NCBI RefSeq assembly: GCF_010093595.1 | Contig: NW_022985439.1 | Location: forward strand, 2,372,789-2,436,788 | Reading direction: 5' to 3' | Origin: Mytilinidion resinicola | Taxonomy: Eukaryota; Ascomycota; Dothideomycetes; Mytilinidiales; Mytilinidiaceae | Length of the DNA stretch: 64,000 nt | Part shown: positions 11,259 to 22,682 of the stretch, piece by piece | Layout: every line of letters begins with the position of its first letter | Numbering within the stretch: the stretch's first letter is position 1 | Notes under the pieces: generated by a model | The model's input: the letters and a program-made list of their open reading frames with translations, nothing else | What the model was told of the DNA's origin: nothing | The model's database searches: none | Made by a program: the position numbers and the translations under genes

Positions 11259-12028
11259 TCTTGCTGCTGCAAAAACCAAAAGTACGAAAAATGAAAGTTT
11301 GCTGGCCGCGGTTTCGAGGCAGAAAGAACCTAGTTCACGATCATATTATCAAGCATCGCCCAAGCTACTGCCACGACTAAAGATCGCCGGTACCGCTACA
11401 AAAATTGAGCAGGGCTGAAAGCTAGCACTCCCGGTGGGAAAGCCGCACCCGGACTGAGGGTCCACGGTCTTAACTAAAAGCTAGTCCGCGAACTACGCGA
11501 TTCACGCTTGAGTTAGCGAATATTAAGCATTCCTGGGGTGCTATGGCGAATATTTCTATGGAGCGGCGTTAGCGGTGGTAGTTAAGCGATCTGCAGATAG
11601 CTACGCCCGATGCGACGAGCACGCCATGATGCTTATTCGGGGGATGCCGCGAATGGAGAAGCTGATGGGGGCCTTGGATAACTGTTATCTCGGATCGCTA
11701 TGCCGAAGGATGCGAGGGGAGAAAGGCATCCGTTGAGTCCCGCGATATGGCATTTTTTCGAAAAATTAAGAGTTCCTTTTTCATACTCATTAAGAAACTA
11801 TCAACACGATTTGGTTTAAACATCTTTGGTTGCTTGATTTCGAAGAGTGGTTCGCTATGTAGCTGAACCCTCTACGAATATAACTGTTCCTTGATTTTGA
11901 TAGCTAGCCCCTCTGCGAATGCAATCCCTAACGTCCCTTTCCTCCCTTCTCCAACACCTCACTAAGTCGCAACTATATCTCAACGAAATGTTTCCTTGAT
12001 CAATAGAGCGCTTGGTCGAGGTAATCGA
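11259..12028. other. intergenic spacer
   Basis: About 770 bases holding the promoter of the flavin monooxygenase and the 3' flank of the MFS gene, both minus strand. It is moderately AT-rich around 11750-11900. No further gene was seen. Confidence 0.5.
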
Positions 12029-14424
12029 TCATGCCTCCAAGACCCGTGACTTGACATCGACCTTCTTATCTCGCCCACCAACGTTCTCAAGGCTGGCGTG
12101 GGCACTGACGGGCCCAGTCGCCACGGCAGCCGGGAAACTCTCAATCCCGCGTTCCTGCTTGAAGTGCAGGATATACGCCAACGCAGACGCACAGATGATT
12201 TGGACAATCCAGAACCCGGCCGCGGTGAAGTTGCCAGACCGGACGGCGGGCTGATCAACTGTCTGGAATACGGCGAGCGGACTGTGAAATCGCTGTTAGA
12301 GAAAATGCCACTTCCGAGTCTTTTTAGAAACTTACATCGTCGCAGCGAAGACCTGTGACCAGACTTGGAGCCCAGCGCCTGCAAAAGCACGCGTAGCAGG
12401 GTCTCCAGAGAGCATCTCGTTTGTCCACGCCCAGAACATGCTACGCGGTGTTAGAGGAGCTCGGGGACTTGGATGGACGACTTACCAATTCGAGGCCTCT
12501 CCCCAGCCGGTTTGGTAGTATAAGAACCACCGGAAGGCCTTGTTCTTAGGGAATACCGGGGTGGTGGCGAGGAGGATGCAGACTATGAAATTGACGGTTG
12601 CGCCTAAGATGAGCATAGGCCAGCGGCGACCTTTGAAAATGGTGTCGCCTGGGGAGCTGCGTTAGTACCGGTTTAAAATTACAATGTGAACGTTTCTAAC
12701 TTACTCGCCCAAGCCATCAGGGTGGTGACTGTGATGGTGACTGCGTAAAGAGGCGTGGTGTAGTTGTCTAATTGCTGATTAGGAAAGCTCGCGGGGACTG
12801 TCGGTGAAGAGACGTACTGATCTGCGGAACGGTGTAGGACCCCTTCTTTATCTTGTTCCAGGCTTTGAACCAAAAGGCCATCGATTGGTTTGGCAGGTAT
12901 CCGATGTTTTGAGAGCTGTGAATTGTTAGTGGTAGATGAGAGCGAAGGAATAGGAGAATATTTACGCGGCGATCAACCATAGGATCCAGATCTCAGGAGT
13001 CGTAAACCATCGTATAACCTGGGTACGGGTAAATGCCCCTTGCCTGACCCGACCTTCTTTCGGTTGTCGATCTCTGGCCAACTCGATTTCCTAGGGGGCT
13101 ATGAGCTACAGAAAACCAGACGGAGGAACATGATCATACCTCCGCAGAGAACATGAAATTCGGCTTCAAACGCGATGGTATGTCGGGGAGCAGGAAAAGT
13201 TGCGGGACGATGACACCGAGAGATATGATACCGTCGATAATGAAGAGCTGCCGAATAATTAACATCAATGGTGTATTTGCAATGGAGAACTTACCCATTG
13301 CCAACCAGCTAGACCATGGACACCGTTTAATCCCTTATACGCTGCCGCTTGAAGATACGCGCTGAACATCGGACCCGCTTGCGCTGCCATGTTGACAATT
13401 GCCAGTCGCTATTCAGGAGTTAGTAACGGATCCCTCTGAGCCACTTTAGAGAAACCTACTCGAGCGAGTTCGCCTTTTTGGTACCAAGATCCGCAGAGAA
13501 ACATGACTGTTCTGGAGTCAGATCGGAATTTCCGATTTCAAGAATTAGATATACTGACTGGCTGAATAGTGGCCTCTGCAAGGATTTAATTAATATCGAT
13601 AAGTTGGACAATTTAGATTTGCAGACTTACGTTTCAAACACTGCAAGAAGCGCCCGCAAGACGTACATCTGGGTCGGCGATCTCATTTGTGACTGTCCAA
13701 AGGTGCTGTGTCTTCGTCAGCTCTATTTAATGCAGCTCTTCTAGATAAGAGGAGACCCACCATATCGTCCATCCAATCTCGAGAAACGGAATGAAGTATT
13801 TGGGATTGGTCCGAGTGAGCAGTAAGTTGGTGGGGACGAGGGCAAGAATCTGAGGAAAATCAGCAGCTGATAATGAACTTTATGAGTGTCAAGACCTACA
13901 GAAGCGACGCTGTAAGAAGTCTGTTCTTTAACATTAGTTTTGTTTTCAAATGGGGATTTGGTGCGAACTTGCGTTTGCATAGTTGAGTTGCTGCGAAAAT
14001 TAGTGGGTTTCAACATCTAGGATGGACGACTAACATTTCCAAAAAGATCGAGGTCTTCTTTCATTCCAGAAACAAAGGCGGTGTTCAGGTTGGCTCTGCA
14101 CGAGGTCAATGGTGGCTCGGCGAATTGATTCCTAGCGGGTATTACCTGTCGAGGAACTTGATGAAAGTTCCCAAACATCCGAAGGTTACGAGTGTGATAT
14201 CGACTTTGAAAAGCAGTTTCCGCTCCTAGAAAAGTTAGCATTCAATCCAGGACCCATTCCTCGAGTTGTGCCATTACCTCTGGGCTTTTGTCCCAGGTAT
14301 CCCACAGATAGCTTCTCCAAGACCTGTTCTTCGCAGAGACATCGACGCCGTTTTCGATTCCGATGGGTTTGACATGATCGATGTCCAGCCGAGGGACGTT
14401 CTCTGCCAACCGAGGAAGCGCCAT
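12029..14424 (-). CDS. MFS carrier, Dal5/Liz1-like anion:cation symporter
   Basis: Sixteen exons can be joined in phase (right to left): 14424-14278, 14225-14146, 14095-14035, 13990-13973, 13920-13900, 13849-13761, 13705-13631, 13511-13460, 13408-13295, 13247-13140, 13090-12966, 12915-12818, 12767-12705, 12648-12486, 12440-12336, 12281-12029. The product is 523 residues with about 12 membrane spans. Family marks are [76 protein letters not shown], and late [14 protein letters not shown] and [10 protein letters not shown] segments. The family carries allantoate, nicotinate, pantothenate and similar small anions. One intron, after the 18-base exon 4, needs a GC...AG pair with donor GCAAGT. It is divergent from the dioxygenase at 15372, so the two may share a control region. 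Substrate unknown. Confidence 0.85.
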
Positions 14425-15371
14425 TTCTGATGTAGTCCGGAGAGAGCTCAGTTGGGCTTTTCAAGTGAAGCCCTTAACTGAAACTCTGCTCATTATCAAA
14501 TCTCAAGATCCCAACGCTAGCGATCAGCAAGAACACCCCCGAATGAGGTGCGATGCTGTCTAACTCCTCCTGCCATAGACTCCGCCCCATGGTGCGCGGC
14601 GGTGACGAACGCATCCGAGTCCAGATGATCTGTTCTCGAAATGGCGACACATGTACTCCAGATGGCAGAATATCCAAGACTCAGAGTCCCACGCTCAACG
14701 GTGCTTCGTCGGCCTCGCTATGTTTCTACCAGATTTCCTGCGAATCGGATTGAAAGTTCCCTTATCTTATGGCTCTAGGGGACCGCCCGAGTCAAGAGAT
14801 ATGCTTTTACTTAGAACACCTGACAGCGTGGTCTTGAGAGTGGAATGCTAGTCGTGTTTAGGCTTGACGTGTGCATAAGCGAATATCACGTTTAGAATCC
14901 CTGTCAGCACGTATTTTGTGGAGAACGTCTCCCCGCGTGACGGTAGCGAGAAAGAGCCACATTGTAGGGATAGGACGACCACTCGCGGGAATTAGAGCGT
15001 CATCAGAGACCTTGCTAGCACTATGTATGATAATGGATATGCTGGTTCCACGATCGCAACAGGCGGCTAAATCCGAGCTTGAGTCAGGGATAGATTTCCA
15101 CCAATCACGGAGCACATACAAAAGCAGAGGACTTATGACTATGGTTTGGCTTGCACTCACCACGACACTCGGGCATAAGGCCGAGTCTTGAGCCCACTTT
15201 TGACCAGAGTGGACACCCACGGTATCTCCGTGAGTTCTAGCAGCTGGCCTCCGATCTCGCAATGGGACAAGAATTTGTGGAAGGACCTGTTCCGTGGCAG
15301 ACGTTGTTCCTTTGCTTGTAAGGCATCTTTTTGCGAAGTTCTTTCTTGTGAAGTTTAGAGCGACGACAACC
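14425..15371. other. divergent promoter region between MFS carrier and dioxygenase
   Basis: About 950 bases between two divergently read genes. Short open frames here lack recognisable features and look like chance. It probably holds shared control elements for the catabolic cluster. I could not pick out a convincing operator. Confidence 0.5.
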
Positions 15372-17015
15372 ATGGCCCAAGTGATCTCGAACAGTAGTGC
15401 GCCGATTCGCAGGGCTCACGCGAATTCAAAAGCAGTGAAGGAGACACCAAGAGTCCCCTTGAAATATTCGGGCTCGTTGGATAGCTACAAGTCTTTTGAC
15501 ATTACTCCAATCATTGGGAGAGAGTTTCCAGATGTGCAATTGAGCACTCTGCTTTCTGATGACAGAAAACTTCGCGATCTGGCAATTTTGGGTATGGTTC
15601 ACCGTGATCTTTTTGCATCAAGAGTTGAAAAGTCATGGAAGATCTAATAGCAATGGGCAGTTTCTCAACGCGGCGTGGTGTTCTTTCGCAATCAAGATCT
15701 AGAGATCGATCAGCAAAGGGTTCTTGGGGAGAAGCTCGGTAGGCTTTCGGGAAAGCCAGAAACTTCAAAGGTACGCCACGCTCCTCATTAGGAAGGCCAG
15801 TAGTTGCTGAACGATTGTTATGCAGTTGCATCGTCATGCTATGACGGATAAGAAAGCGAAACGAGTAGTTGATGGGGAACCGAAACCTGATGAGGAGGTG
15901 ATGGTAATTTCATCAGAGGTCAGCCGCCCAAACATTCGCCACAAGCCTCAAGGACAAACTGATGTTAACGAGACATCTTCTAGAACGCCAAACTAGCCCA
16001 CCAGGGACACGTCTCACCGTTGAAACCTCTAGCGAGCACACTGTGGCATTCCGAGTATGTATATCATATAAGGAAGTATCAATCCTTCCTAATCGGCTAA
16101 CTCCGCGTATTTTAGCATCACCTTCGAGCATGTGCCATCGGACTACGCAGTCTTGAAAATGACGATAGTTCCGGAGACGGGTGGCGATACGATATGGGCA
16201 TCTGGCTATGAGGCATACGACCGTTTGTCGCCGGCGTGGAAACGATTCGCGGAAAGCTTGACAGCAACACATCACAATGTCCGTATACCTTCTTACTCTA
16301 CCGCCAAGTTCAAAGCTGAAACTGCGCTCATAGGCTACCTTAAAGAAGGCGGCCCAGGAAGGAGGCGAGGACTTGATCTCAGGCGATCGAGGCTCGCCGG
16401 ACAACGGAGGTCTTGACTTTGAAGCTTCACAGTATGCACGCCACATGCTCTAAGATTGAACTTTGCTAATAACTCAAGCCCTGTGGTTCGAACCAACCCA
16501 GTGACTGGGTAGGAATACTGCTTTCATCATTGTAATCTTCGCTAACCCCTCTCAGGTGGAAGAGTCTCATGGCTGCCGGGCATCAGGTGCATGACGGAAA
16601 ATTCAATAATGTAACGCCACGCGAAGATGAGATCCTCAAGTCTTACTGTAAGGACTTCTCAAGCATCTGGACGCCAAATTTTCAATTCTGACTTACGCTT
16701 GCCGCAGTCCTTCAGCTCATTGCAGAGAACCATGATCTTCAAGTGCGATTTAAATGGCGAACGAACGACATAGCGATTTGGGATAAGTATGTATTGTCTA
16801 ACCTCACCAAAGAGCTTCAGCTGACATCTAGTAGTCGATCATGCTTCCATACAGCAACTTTGTAAGTAAAATAGCTAAAGAGACTATCTCTTATCTAACA
16901 ATGTTGCAGTGACTACGACGCGAACCGCTCTGGGAACCGCATCGTTTCGATTGGGGAAAAGCCGTACTTGGACCCAAATTCTACAGGCCGACGTTTCGCG
17001 CTTGCTAAGTTGTAG
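15372..17015 (+). CDS. TauD/JLP1-type alpha-ketoglutarate dioxygenase (copy A)
   Basis: Eleven exons join in phase: 15372-15591, 15661-15770, 15826-15918, 15984-16054, 16116-16278, 16334-16431, 16479-16508, 16556-16647, 16708-16786, 16835-16861, 16910-17015. The product is 362 residues. The iron-binding facial triad is intact: WHSD gives His163 and Asp165, with the codon for Asp165 split by an intron, and SCFHTATF gives His324. The Arg-containing GNRIVSIGEKPYLDP segment near the C-terminus fits the 2-oxoglutarate site. Related fungal enzymes release sulfite from taurine or other alkyl sulfonates using Fe(II), O2 and 2-oxoglutarate. An in-frame upstream start at 15294 exists, but 15372 gives a normal N-terminus. 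It lies in tandem with copy B, about 530 bases away. Confidence 0.88.
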
Positions 17016-17547
17016 AAGGATCGTTCCGCTGGAGACCTCGTAGGGCATGTTACAAAAGTGGAATTTACTCATTTTTGAACTTGAGACTTGATGCTCTTAG
17101 CCATTCGGTGCAAGGGACCCAGTGAAATCAATTTGAAGTCGACGAAGCGTGACCAAAGTGACATCACAGAGAGTATGCAATCCTCTATTCCTCTGTGGGA
17201 CAATTCATAGAATCCCGACTTCGGAGTTTGGATATCTTTTTCCATATGCCTTTCTAAGCGCTTCTTCGGGCCTGCGTTTGGCGAGAACGACGGCGTGCAA
17301 GCATGCAAAAGAGTGGATACATGGATATCAGACCAACATTTTTAGCGCACAAGGTTGCTACATACGAAATATAGGGCAGTTATTGCGACATCGTCGCGAG
17401 GTCGGCCTTCTTCGCGTGAACCATGCGACACGCTTGAACCTTGTATGAACGACTTGAGCAAATGGAAATAATATACGCTTGAATACTTGCCTCAACTTCC
17501 TTCACAATCATCAAGGATAACGGAATTGCCCCTCTAACTCAACCAAA
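17016..17547. other. spacer between tandem dioxygenase genes
   Basis: About 530 bases carrying the 3' flank of copy A and the promoter of copy B. No other gene was seen. Confidence 0.5.
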
Positions 17548-18850
17548 ATGGCCCCTTCACTCGAGACCCCAGAATCCACACCAGTGTCCAAAACCCAGCA
17601 GCAACGAACACCACTAAAACCAACCGGAATCCTCGATCAATTCAAGCAAAGAGACCTCACAGCCGTAGTCGGCACCGAATTCCACGACATCAATCTTGTA
17701 GACTGGCTACACGCACCAAACTCCGACGAGCTCCTTCGCGACCTCGCTATCAAAAGTAAATTGACCCCTCCCCCACCCCTCCCCCACCTCCCAATCCATA
17801 CACCAAACTAACAACCAAAGTCTCCCAACGCAACGTCGTCGTCTTCCGCAAGCAAGACGCCCTCAACAATGACCTCCAAAAAGAACTAGTCCAACGTCTA
17901 GGCGAGCTATCCGGAAAACCGAGCACATCTAAACTTCACATCCACCCAACCGTGAACATCGGCGCCTCAGACGGCGCAACCAAAGACAAAGAAATCAGCG
18001 TCATCGACTCAACCCGTGGCCGCATCATTTTCAAAGGCGTCCAGGACCGCGAGACCATCAAGGCGAGTAACACGGACCAATGGCACTCTGATATCACGTT
18101 CGAGCCCGTGCCGAGCGATTATGCGGTGCTGAGGCTGACGAAGCTGCCGAGAACTGGGGGAGGTAGAATAATCCACTTTTCTAGATCTGAGATTAAGTGA
18201 AATGCTGATATAAGCAGACACCATGTTCGCCTCCGGCTACGACGTCTTCGACCGCATCTCACCTCCCTACCAAAAGTTCCTCGAGTCCCTCACTGCGACG
18301 TATGGCCAGCCGAAATTCGGCAAAGCAGCCGCGATAAACGGCTACAAGCTCTTCACCGAAGAGCGCGGGGCTCCGGAAAACGTGGGCGATGATCTCAGCG
18401 CTATCCATCCCGTGATCCGCACCAATCCCGTGACCGGTTGGAAGTCGGTGTTTTCGGTTGGGCATCACGTGCAGCATATTAACGGCGTTACGGAGCAGGA
18501 GTCGCAGGCCTTGCTGGATTGGTTCTTGAGGTTGATTGTAGAGAACCATGATTTGCAGGTCAGAGTACATTGGGACAACGAGAATGATGTTGTTATTTGG
18601 GATAAGTAAGTCGTCACGTGAGCTATAGAAATATGGATGGGATGAGGACTGACCCGGTAATAGCCGTTCTACGTACCATGCAGCCACTCCGGATTATCAG
18701 GGACTTGGGACAAGGACTGGACAGCGTGCAGTGAGCTTAGGGGAGAGGCCGTACTTAGATCCGGAGAGCGTTTCGAGGAGACACGACCTTTTGAATCAAG
18801 GGACTGAGGTTGCGCTTTTGAAGACAACGGTGGCTGGCGGAGAAGTGTAA
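17548..18850 (+). CDS. TauD/JLP1-type alpha-ketoglutarate dioxygenase (copy B)
   Basis: Four exons: 17548-17755, 17821-18162, 18218-18605, 18664-18850, giving 374 residues. All three iron ligands are visible: QWHSD supplies His158 and Asp160, and STYHAAT supplies His318. Other shared blocks with copy A are VPSDYAVL, GGDT.ASGY, HPVIRTNPVTGWKS, ENHDLQVR and SLGERPYLDPES. It probably cleaves sulfonates or related substrates in the cytosol as part of sulfur scavenging. Compared with copy A it has a different N-terminus, a longer C-terminal tail and only three introns instead of ten, so the pair is an old or unusual duplication rather than a recent one. The start is the first ATG after an A-rich leader. 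Confidence 0.92.
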
Positions 18851-19479
18851 GGTAGCTCTGTGAAACTAGGGGAATATATCTGTGATTGATCCCGATTCGC
18901 GAACTCTGAAATGAAACAAACCCAGTAGACAAACCCTTTCAGCGTATATCAAGCTATCAAGTCCTCATAAGCTTCGCATCCGGAAGTTGTCCGTGGAACA
19001 CCGTCGATACGAGATCCAGGCCAGATGCTATAGTGTGCGCCTAATGTCGCCATATCGGAAGACCTCTTACTGTACACCGTATAGAAGTCCACCTTTTACC
19101 ATGTCGGCCTAGAGCGGCCTCCCTGGCGACGAGAAAGAGCTACTATGACGACATGATCGAGAACACTACCGTTCATGGTGAATGAAGATAGATAAAAGAC
19201 TGCCCGTCCGTGCATGATGGAAGGCAAAGGAAGACGGTAGCAGTGTTGAAGGCGCCGCCGGGCAGCGAGCGAGCGCGCGCGCGATGTCATTACATTCGCC
19301 TCCTTTCAGCAATCCACACCTCCAGCAAGCGTATATAAAACCCCTCTTCTTTGCCTCGACAGCCTCTTCTCTCCATCACACAACACACACCTTCCTCAAA
19401 CCACCACACCAACTGCCACCTCAATAAAACCATCATACCCGCACACTCAAACCTAAACCTTCCTCACTCCACCACAACC
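18851..19479. other. intergenic spacer
   Basis: About 630 bases, with a CG-repeat tract (gcgagcgagcgcgcgcgc near 19264-19281) and a TATA box before the next gene, followed by a C- and A-rich leader. No other gene. Confidence 0.5.
19332..19340 (+). promoter_or_regulatory. TATA box of the 19480 gene
   Basis: TATATAAAA, about 140 bases before the ATG and followed by a pyrimidine- and CA-rich leader typical of highly expressed fungal genes. Confidence 0.6.
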
Positions 19480-20361
19480 ATGTCCACCAACAACACCATC
19501 TTCGCCGGCAGCAAGCCCAAGCCCGAAGAAAAGAAGTCCGAGGAGTATAAGCCAGCCCTCGCGTCCTATAAGCCCATTCTTTACAAGATCAAGCTCCGCG
19601 CGGCCTTGGACTCCTCCGACGCCCCTCACCTGGACCCTTCTTCTTCGATCTGGAAGGACCTCCACTCCCTCGTCGATCAGGACGTCCTGAACGACGCGTA
19701 CGCTCTCACCCTCCAGGTCAAAGACCTCATCCACTCCGCCGACCCCGACCTGGTCCTCGAAACCCGCCGCGAGCCGAAGGTCTTCGGCCGCTTCCAAGTC
19801 AAGGCGTCGTACGGCGGTTATGATAAGCATGGCAACGCGTCCTTCTCCAAGTTCAAGGCGGTGAGTGACTTCATCTCCTTCCGTATCCCGACCGGCGTGC
19901 CATGGATGCTCTCGAATATCCAGCGTCTCGTGGCCGCGATCACGAAGTTGGACGGGAAGTACTACATCAAGCCCGACAAGAACGGGGGACAGGTGGAGAT
20001 CCTGGACAGGCACGTGGTGAGGGAGACCATGCCCAAAGACCTCTGCTGCTTCGTATATGCCTATCTCCCGGGTATCGGCCACGTCATCGAGTTCCAGGTG
20101 AACCACCCATTCGCGTCGTTCGCCTTCGGCCGGGACTCGTACCTTCGCGATCACCCGGAAGAGAACGCCAAGCTGGTTGATCTCTGGCGGGAGAAGTTCT
20201 ACCCGACTATGCGGGATATTTTAATGAAAGAGGTGCAGCCGACGGAGGAGGAGAAGGACCTAATCAAAGCGAAGTTCCTGAAGCTGTACAAAGGCAAGCA
20301 GTCGGATCCTGACCTGATCGACATTTTGGAGGGAGAGGGATTCTTGGCCCAGATGGCCTAG
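19480..20361 (+). CDS. hypothetical conserved-looking protein, 293 residues
   Basis: Intronless frame. The ATG at 19480 was chosen over an in-frame extension to 19351 because the upstream part is a low-complexity leader after a TATA box. The N-terminal 35 residues are Lys/Glu-rich. The rest looks like one compact alpha/beta domain: a helical part (about 50-110), then KFKAVSDFISFRIPTGV, a helix, a strand/turn part with KPDKNGGQVEILD, a hydrophobic strand CCFVYAYLPGIGHVIEFQVNHPF, and a C-terminal helical tail. The order of a D-F-IS-F-RI strand, helix, then paired strands faintly recalls RelA/SpoT-like nucleotidyltransferases, but I see no sure catalytic motif, so no function is assigned. Codon use is strongly C-ending, suggesting good expression. 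Confidence 0.75.
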   Translation: MSTNNTIFAGSKPKPEEKKSEEYKPALASYKPILYKIKLRAALDSSDAPHLDPSSSIWKDLHSLVDQDVLNDAYALTLQVKDLIHSADPDLVLETRREPKVFGRFQVKASYGGYDKHGNASFSKFKAVSDFISFRIPTGVPWMLSNIQRLVAAITKLDGKYYIKPDKNGGQVEILDRHVVRETMPKDLCCFVYAYLPGIGHVIEFQVNHPFASFAFGRDSYLRDHPEENAKLVDLWREKFYPTMRDILMKEVQPTEEEKDLIKAKFLKLYKGKQSDPDLIDILEGEGFLAQMA

Positions 20362-20954
20362 CTAATGAAGGCTTGCGGCAATTGGGGGCTCAGAGCCTGG
20401 TGCGGTTGATTCGTCATTTCTTGATTTTTCTTTTTCCGGGAGGCGGCGTCTAGACCGAAGGGGAGTTAGGTGTTCGATATGGTTCGATATCCATCTCGTT
20501 TCATTCTCATTCTGGGCGATGAGATTTTCTTGGTGGTAGATACCCCGACGGCATAGATCTGGAGTTCTAGGTGCAGCTCATTGGGGGCAGGCTTTACGTA
20601 CCAGAAGTCTTCAAGCGCGAAATTCTGGCTCTTTCTATTCGATGAATGTGATATAAGAGTTACGAAAACTAATTTAGGTAAGAGCGATAGTAGGAGAATG
20701 TATCACTGCTTGACTCACCTACTTCGTATGCAGTTGTCGAATAGAAAAGCCGCACATTAAGACAAAGAAATCCGCACCGAAGTTTTACACCACTAGTACG
20801 ACAAAATCACCACTTGACACGCCCATGAAATCCGCAAATAACTAGTCTGGAGACCCTTTGGGCCTCCCAGATAGCGTTTCGGTAGACTGACTGCTACTTA
20901 CTGTACCCCAAGCGTGCTCCGAGGCCTACATCATGAGCCCGATATACACCAAAC
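20362..20954. other. convergent 3' spacer
   Basis: About 590 bases between the 3' ends of the 19480 gene and the F-box-like gene. No feature recognised. Confidence 0.5.
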
Positions 20955-22609
20955 CTACCCAAAATTCCCAAAACAAATCGCCCTCGGCGCCCTTCCCGCT
21001 TGAACCTCACTATCGCCTACCACCTGTACCACCTTAGCATCTGTCTTCAACATCCAATAATCGCTTCTCACAGCTTCGTTACCCGAAAGAATTTGTTCAA
21101 AAGTCCAAGTCCATGAGCACCTCTGTTGGCCACAGCTCAGCGGCTCAATCAGATACAGCTCTTCCAGTTTCATTCGGATTCCCAGCTCAGCGAAGAGCTG
21201 CCTCCAATTGATTGGGTAGCCGACGTTCAGATAGGCGAGACCTAGGCGGCGGAGAGTGGGAATATTCACGAGCGCATGGACCAGGCAATCAAGGTGTATG
21301 ACATCCGTGAACGGGAAGCAAAACTTGATTTCTTCGAGACAAGGGAGATTTTCGGAGGTGAATGCGGGCCAGAGCTGATTACATAGGTAGATATAGTTTG
21401 CGTCGACGCCGGAGAAGGCGATATCGAGAGTCCGGAGGTTCTTGAGGCGCTCTAACACACAAGGGAGAGAGCGCATGCGCAGCCAGGTGTGAGGGCGAAA
21501 GCTCCAGTTGATGGAGAGGTGCTTGAGTGACGCAATCGGAAATAACTAGAGGTTGATTAGTTTGTGTATCTGGATCTCGAATTGGTCTATTTGCTCTCTA
21601 GTGTGATCGATCATCTTGCCCGACTCCCCACTACGCGCCGTGAGAGACTTGATCTTTGAGTTCGTATTACCGACCGGAGGTAGCATGAAGGCGTCTGGGT
21701 CTGGTGCTGCGTGCCCTGGGAACAGCCAGTCCAGATTTAGCGTCCTAAGGTCGAATCTAACAATGGTAAAATCTAGGCTCAATTCGTTCAAGGCGTTGCG
21801 ATCTGTATCTCGATTGCCCAGGAATGGGGTGGAGAAACTCTCTAGTTGGATTTCTAACTTTCCCAGGACCTTGAAGATGCTGTATAAGACTGACGGTGGC
21901 TGCTTATCGACCTTGAATTCCTCGTCGGTAGCTAGATGCGCCTGTCCGTCTTGATATTCGCTCTCCTCGGTAGAGTAACAGCACTTTGGACGAAAGTGCT
22001 TTGACGCAATCCACTCTTTAATGTGGCCGTTGGTGGCTCGATAGTACCGTAGATGCTTTAGCTTAGCAAAGCGAGGTAGGATTGCCGCGAGGTCTTTCTC
22101 GAAGTCGCATGATATGTGAGTTCGGTTCTGGGCCGTCTTGTATGCGATTTGATCGTTGCGGCACACCTGACGTTCGAGCAGAGGTTCGCGCAGCCAAGGT
22201 GCAACTTATGCAGCGGGACTCGGAGTTTCGCAAACACCATCCCGGAGAACGTCAGAGTTGTGACCCATGTATTTAGCGCGGTGATTTTCGAGAGTCTGGC
22301 AAGGTCGTTCATGCTCGAGCGGGTCGCGAAGAACGTAGTCTGTCCTAGGACCTTCGCGAAAGAACGCCAAGAACAGGCGCAGAACTGCCGAGATAAGAGG
22401 CGAGCGTTCTTGATTTGCTGTATGGATGTGGTGGTGAGGATATCAAACCGCTCGTTCGGCTCAAGGGCTTCCATGCCCTGTAGAATTGCTTCAGTAAGCT
22501 CATCAGGTACATCTTTTAGTCGGGATACTCGGGTCGATCGGTGGTCAACTTCCACGTCCACGGGTTGGCCATCGGCAAAAACTAATGATGTGTTATGCGG
22601 TGTATTCAC
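20955..22609 (-). pseudogene. F-box/LRR-like protein gene, broken or with unrecognised introns
   Basis: Three reading segments on the minus strand form one protein-like whole. The first (about 22609-22170) begins with a short lead and an F-box-like stretch, LKDVPDELTEAILQGME, then WRSFAKVLGQTTFFATRSS. The second (about 22166-21549) holds a long LPRFAKLKHLRYYRAT-type region. The third (21545-20955) reads LFPIASLKHLSINWSF, LERLKNLRTLDIAF, LVNIPTLRRLGLAYLN, which are leucine-rich repeats. Segments two and three share a frame but are separated by a TAG at 21546-21548. Segment one joins segment two only by a frame change near 22170. The TAG is preceded by CTAATCAACCTC, which looks like a branch site and acceptor, so it may be an intron end. 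Either it has cryptic introns or it is decaying. F-box proteins recruit substrates to SCF ubiquitin ligases. Confidence 0.55.
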
Positions 22610-22682
22610 ATCGTTTGGCGCTATGGTGGGCTATTGACACAGTTGTAGCCCTGTGTGTAGCGATGGGTAATAGAAAAGTGGG

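Noticed and set aside
15913..15983. Apparent stop codon breaking dioxygenase copy A after VMVISSE
   Set aside because: A GT...AG intron (15919-15983) with a GTTAAC-like branch site restores the frame and the WHSD motif, so the gene is not a pseudogene.
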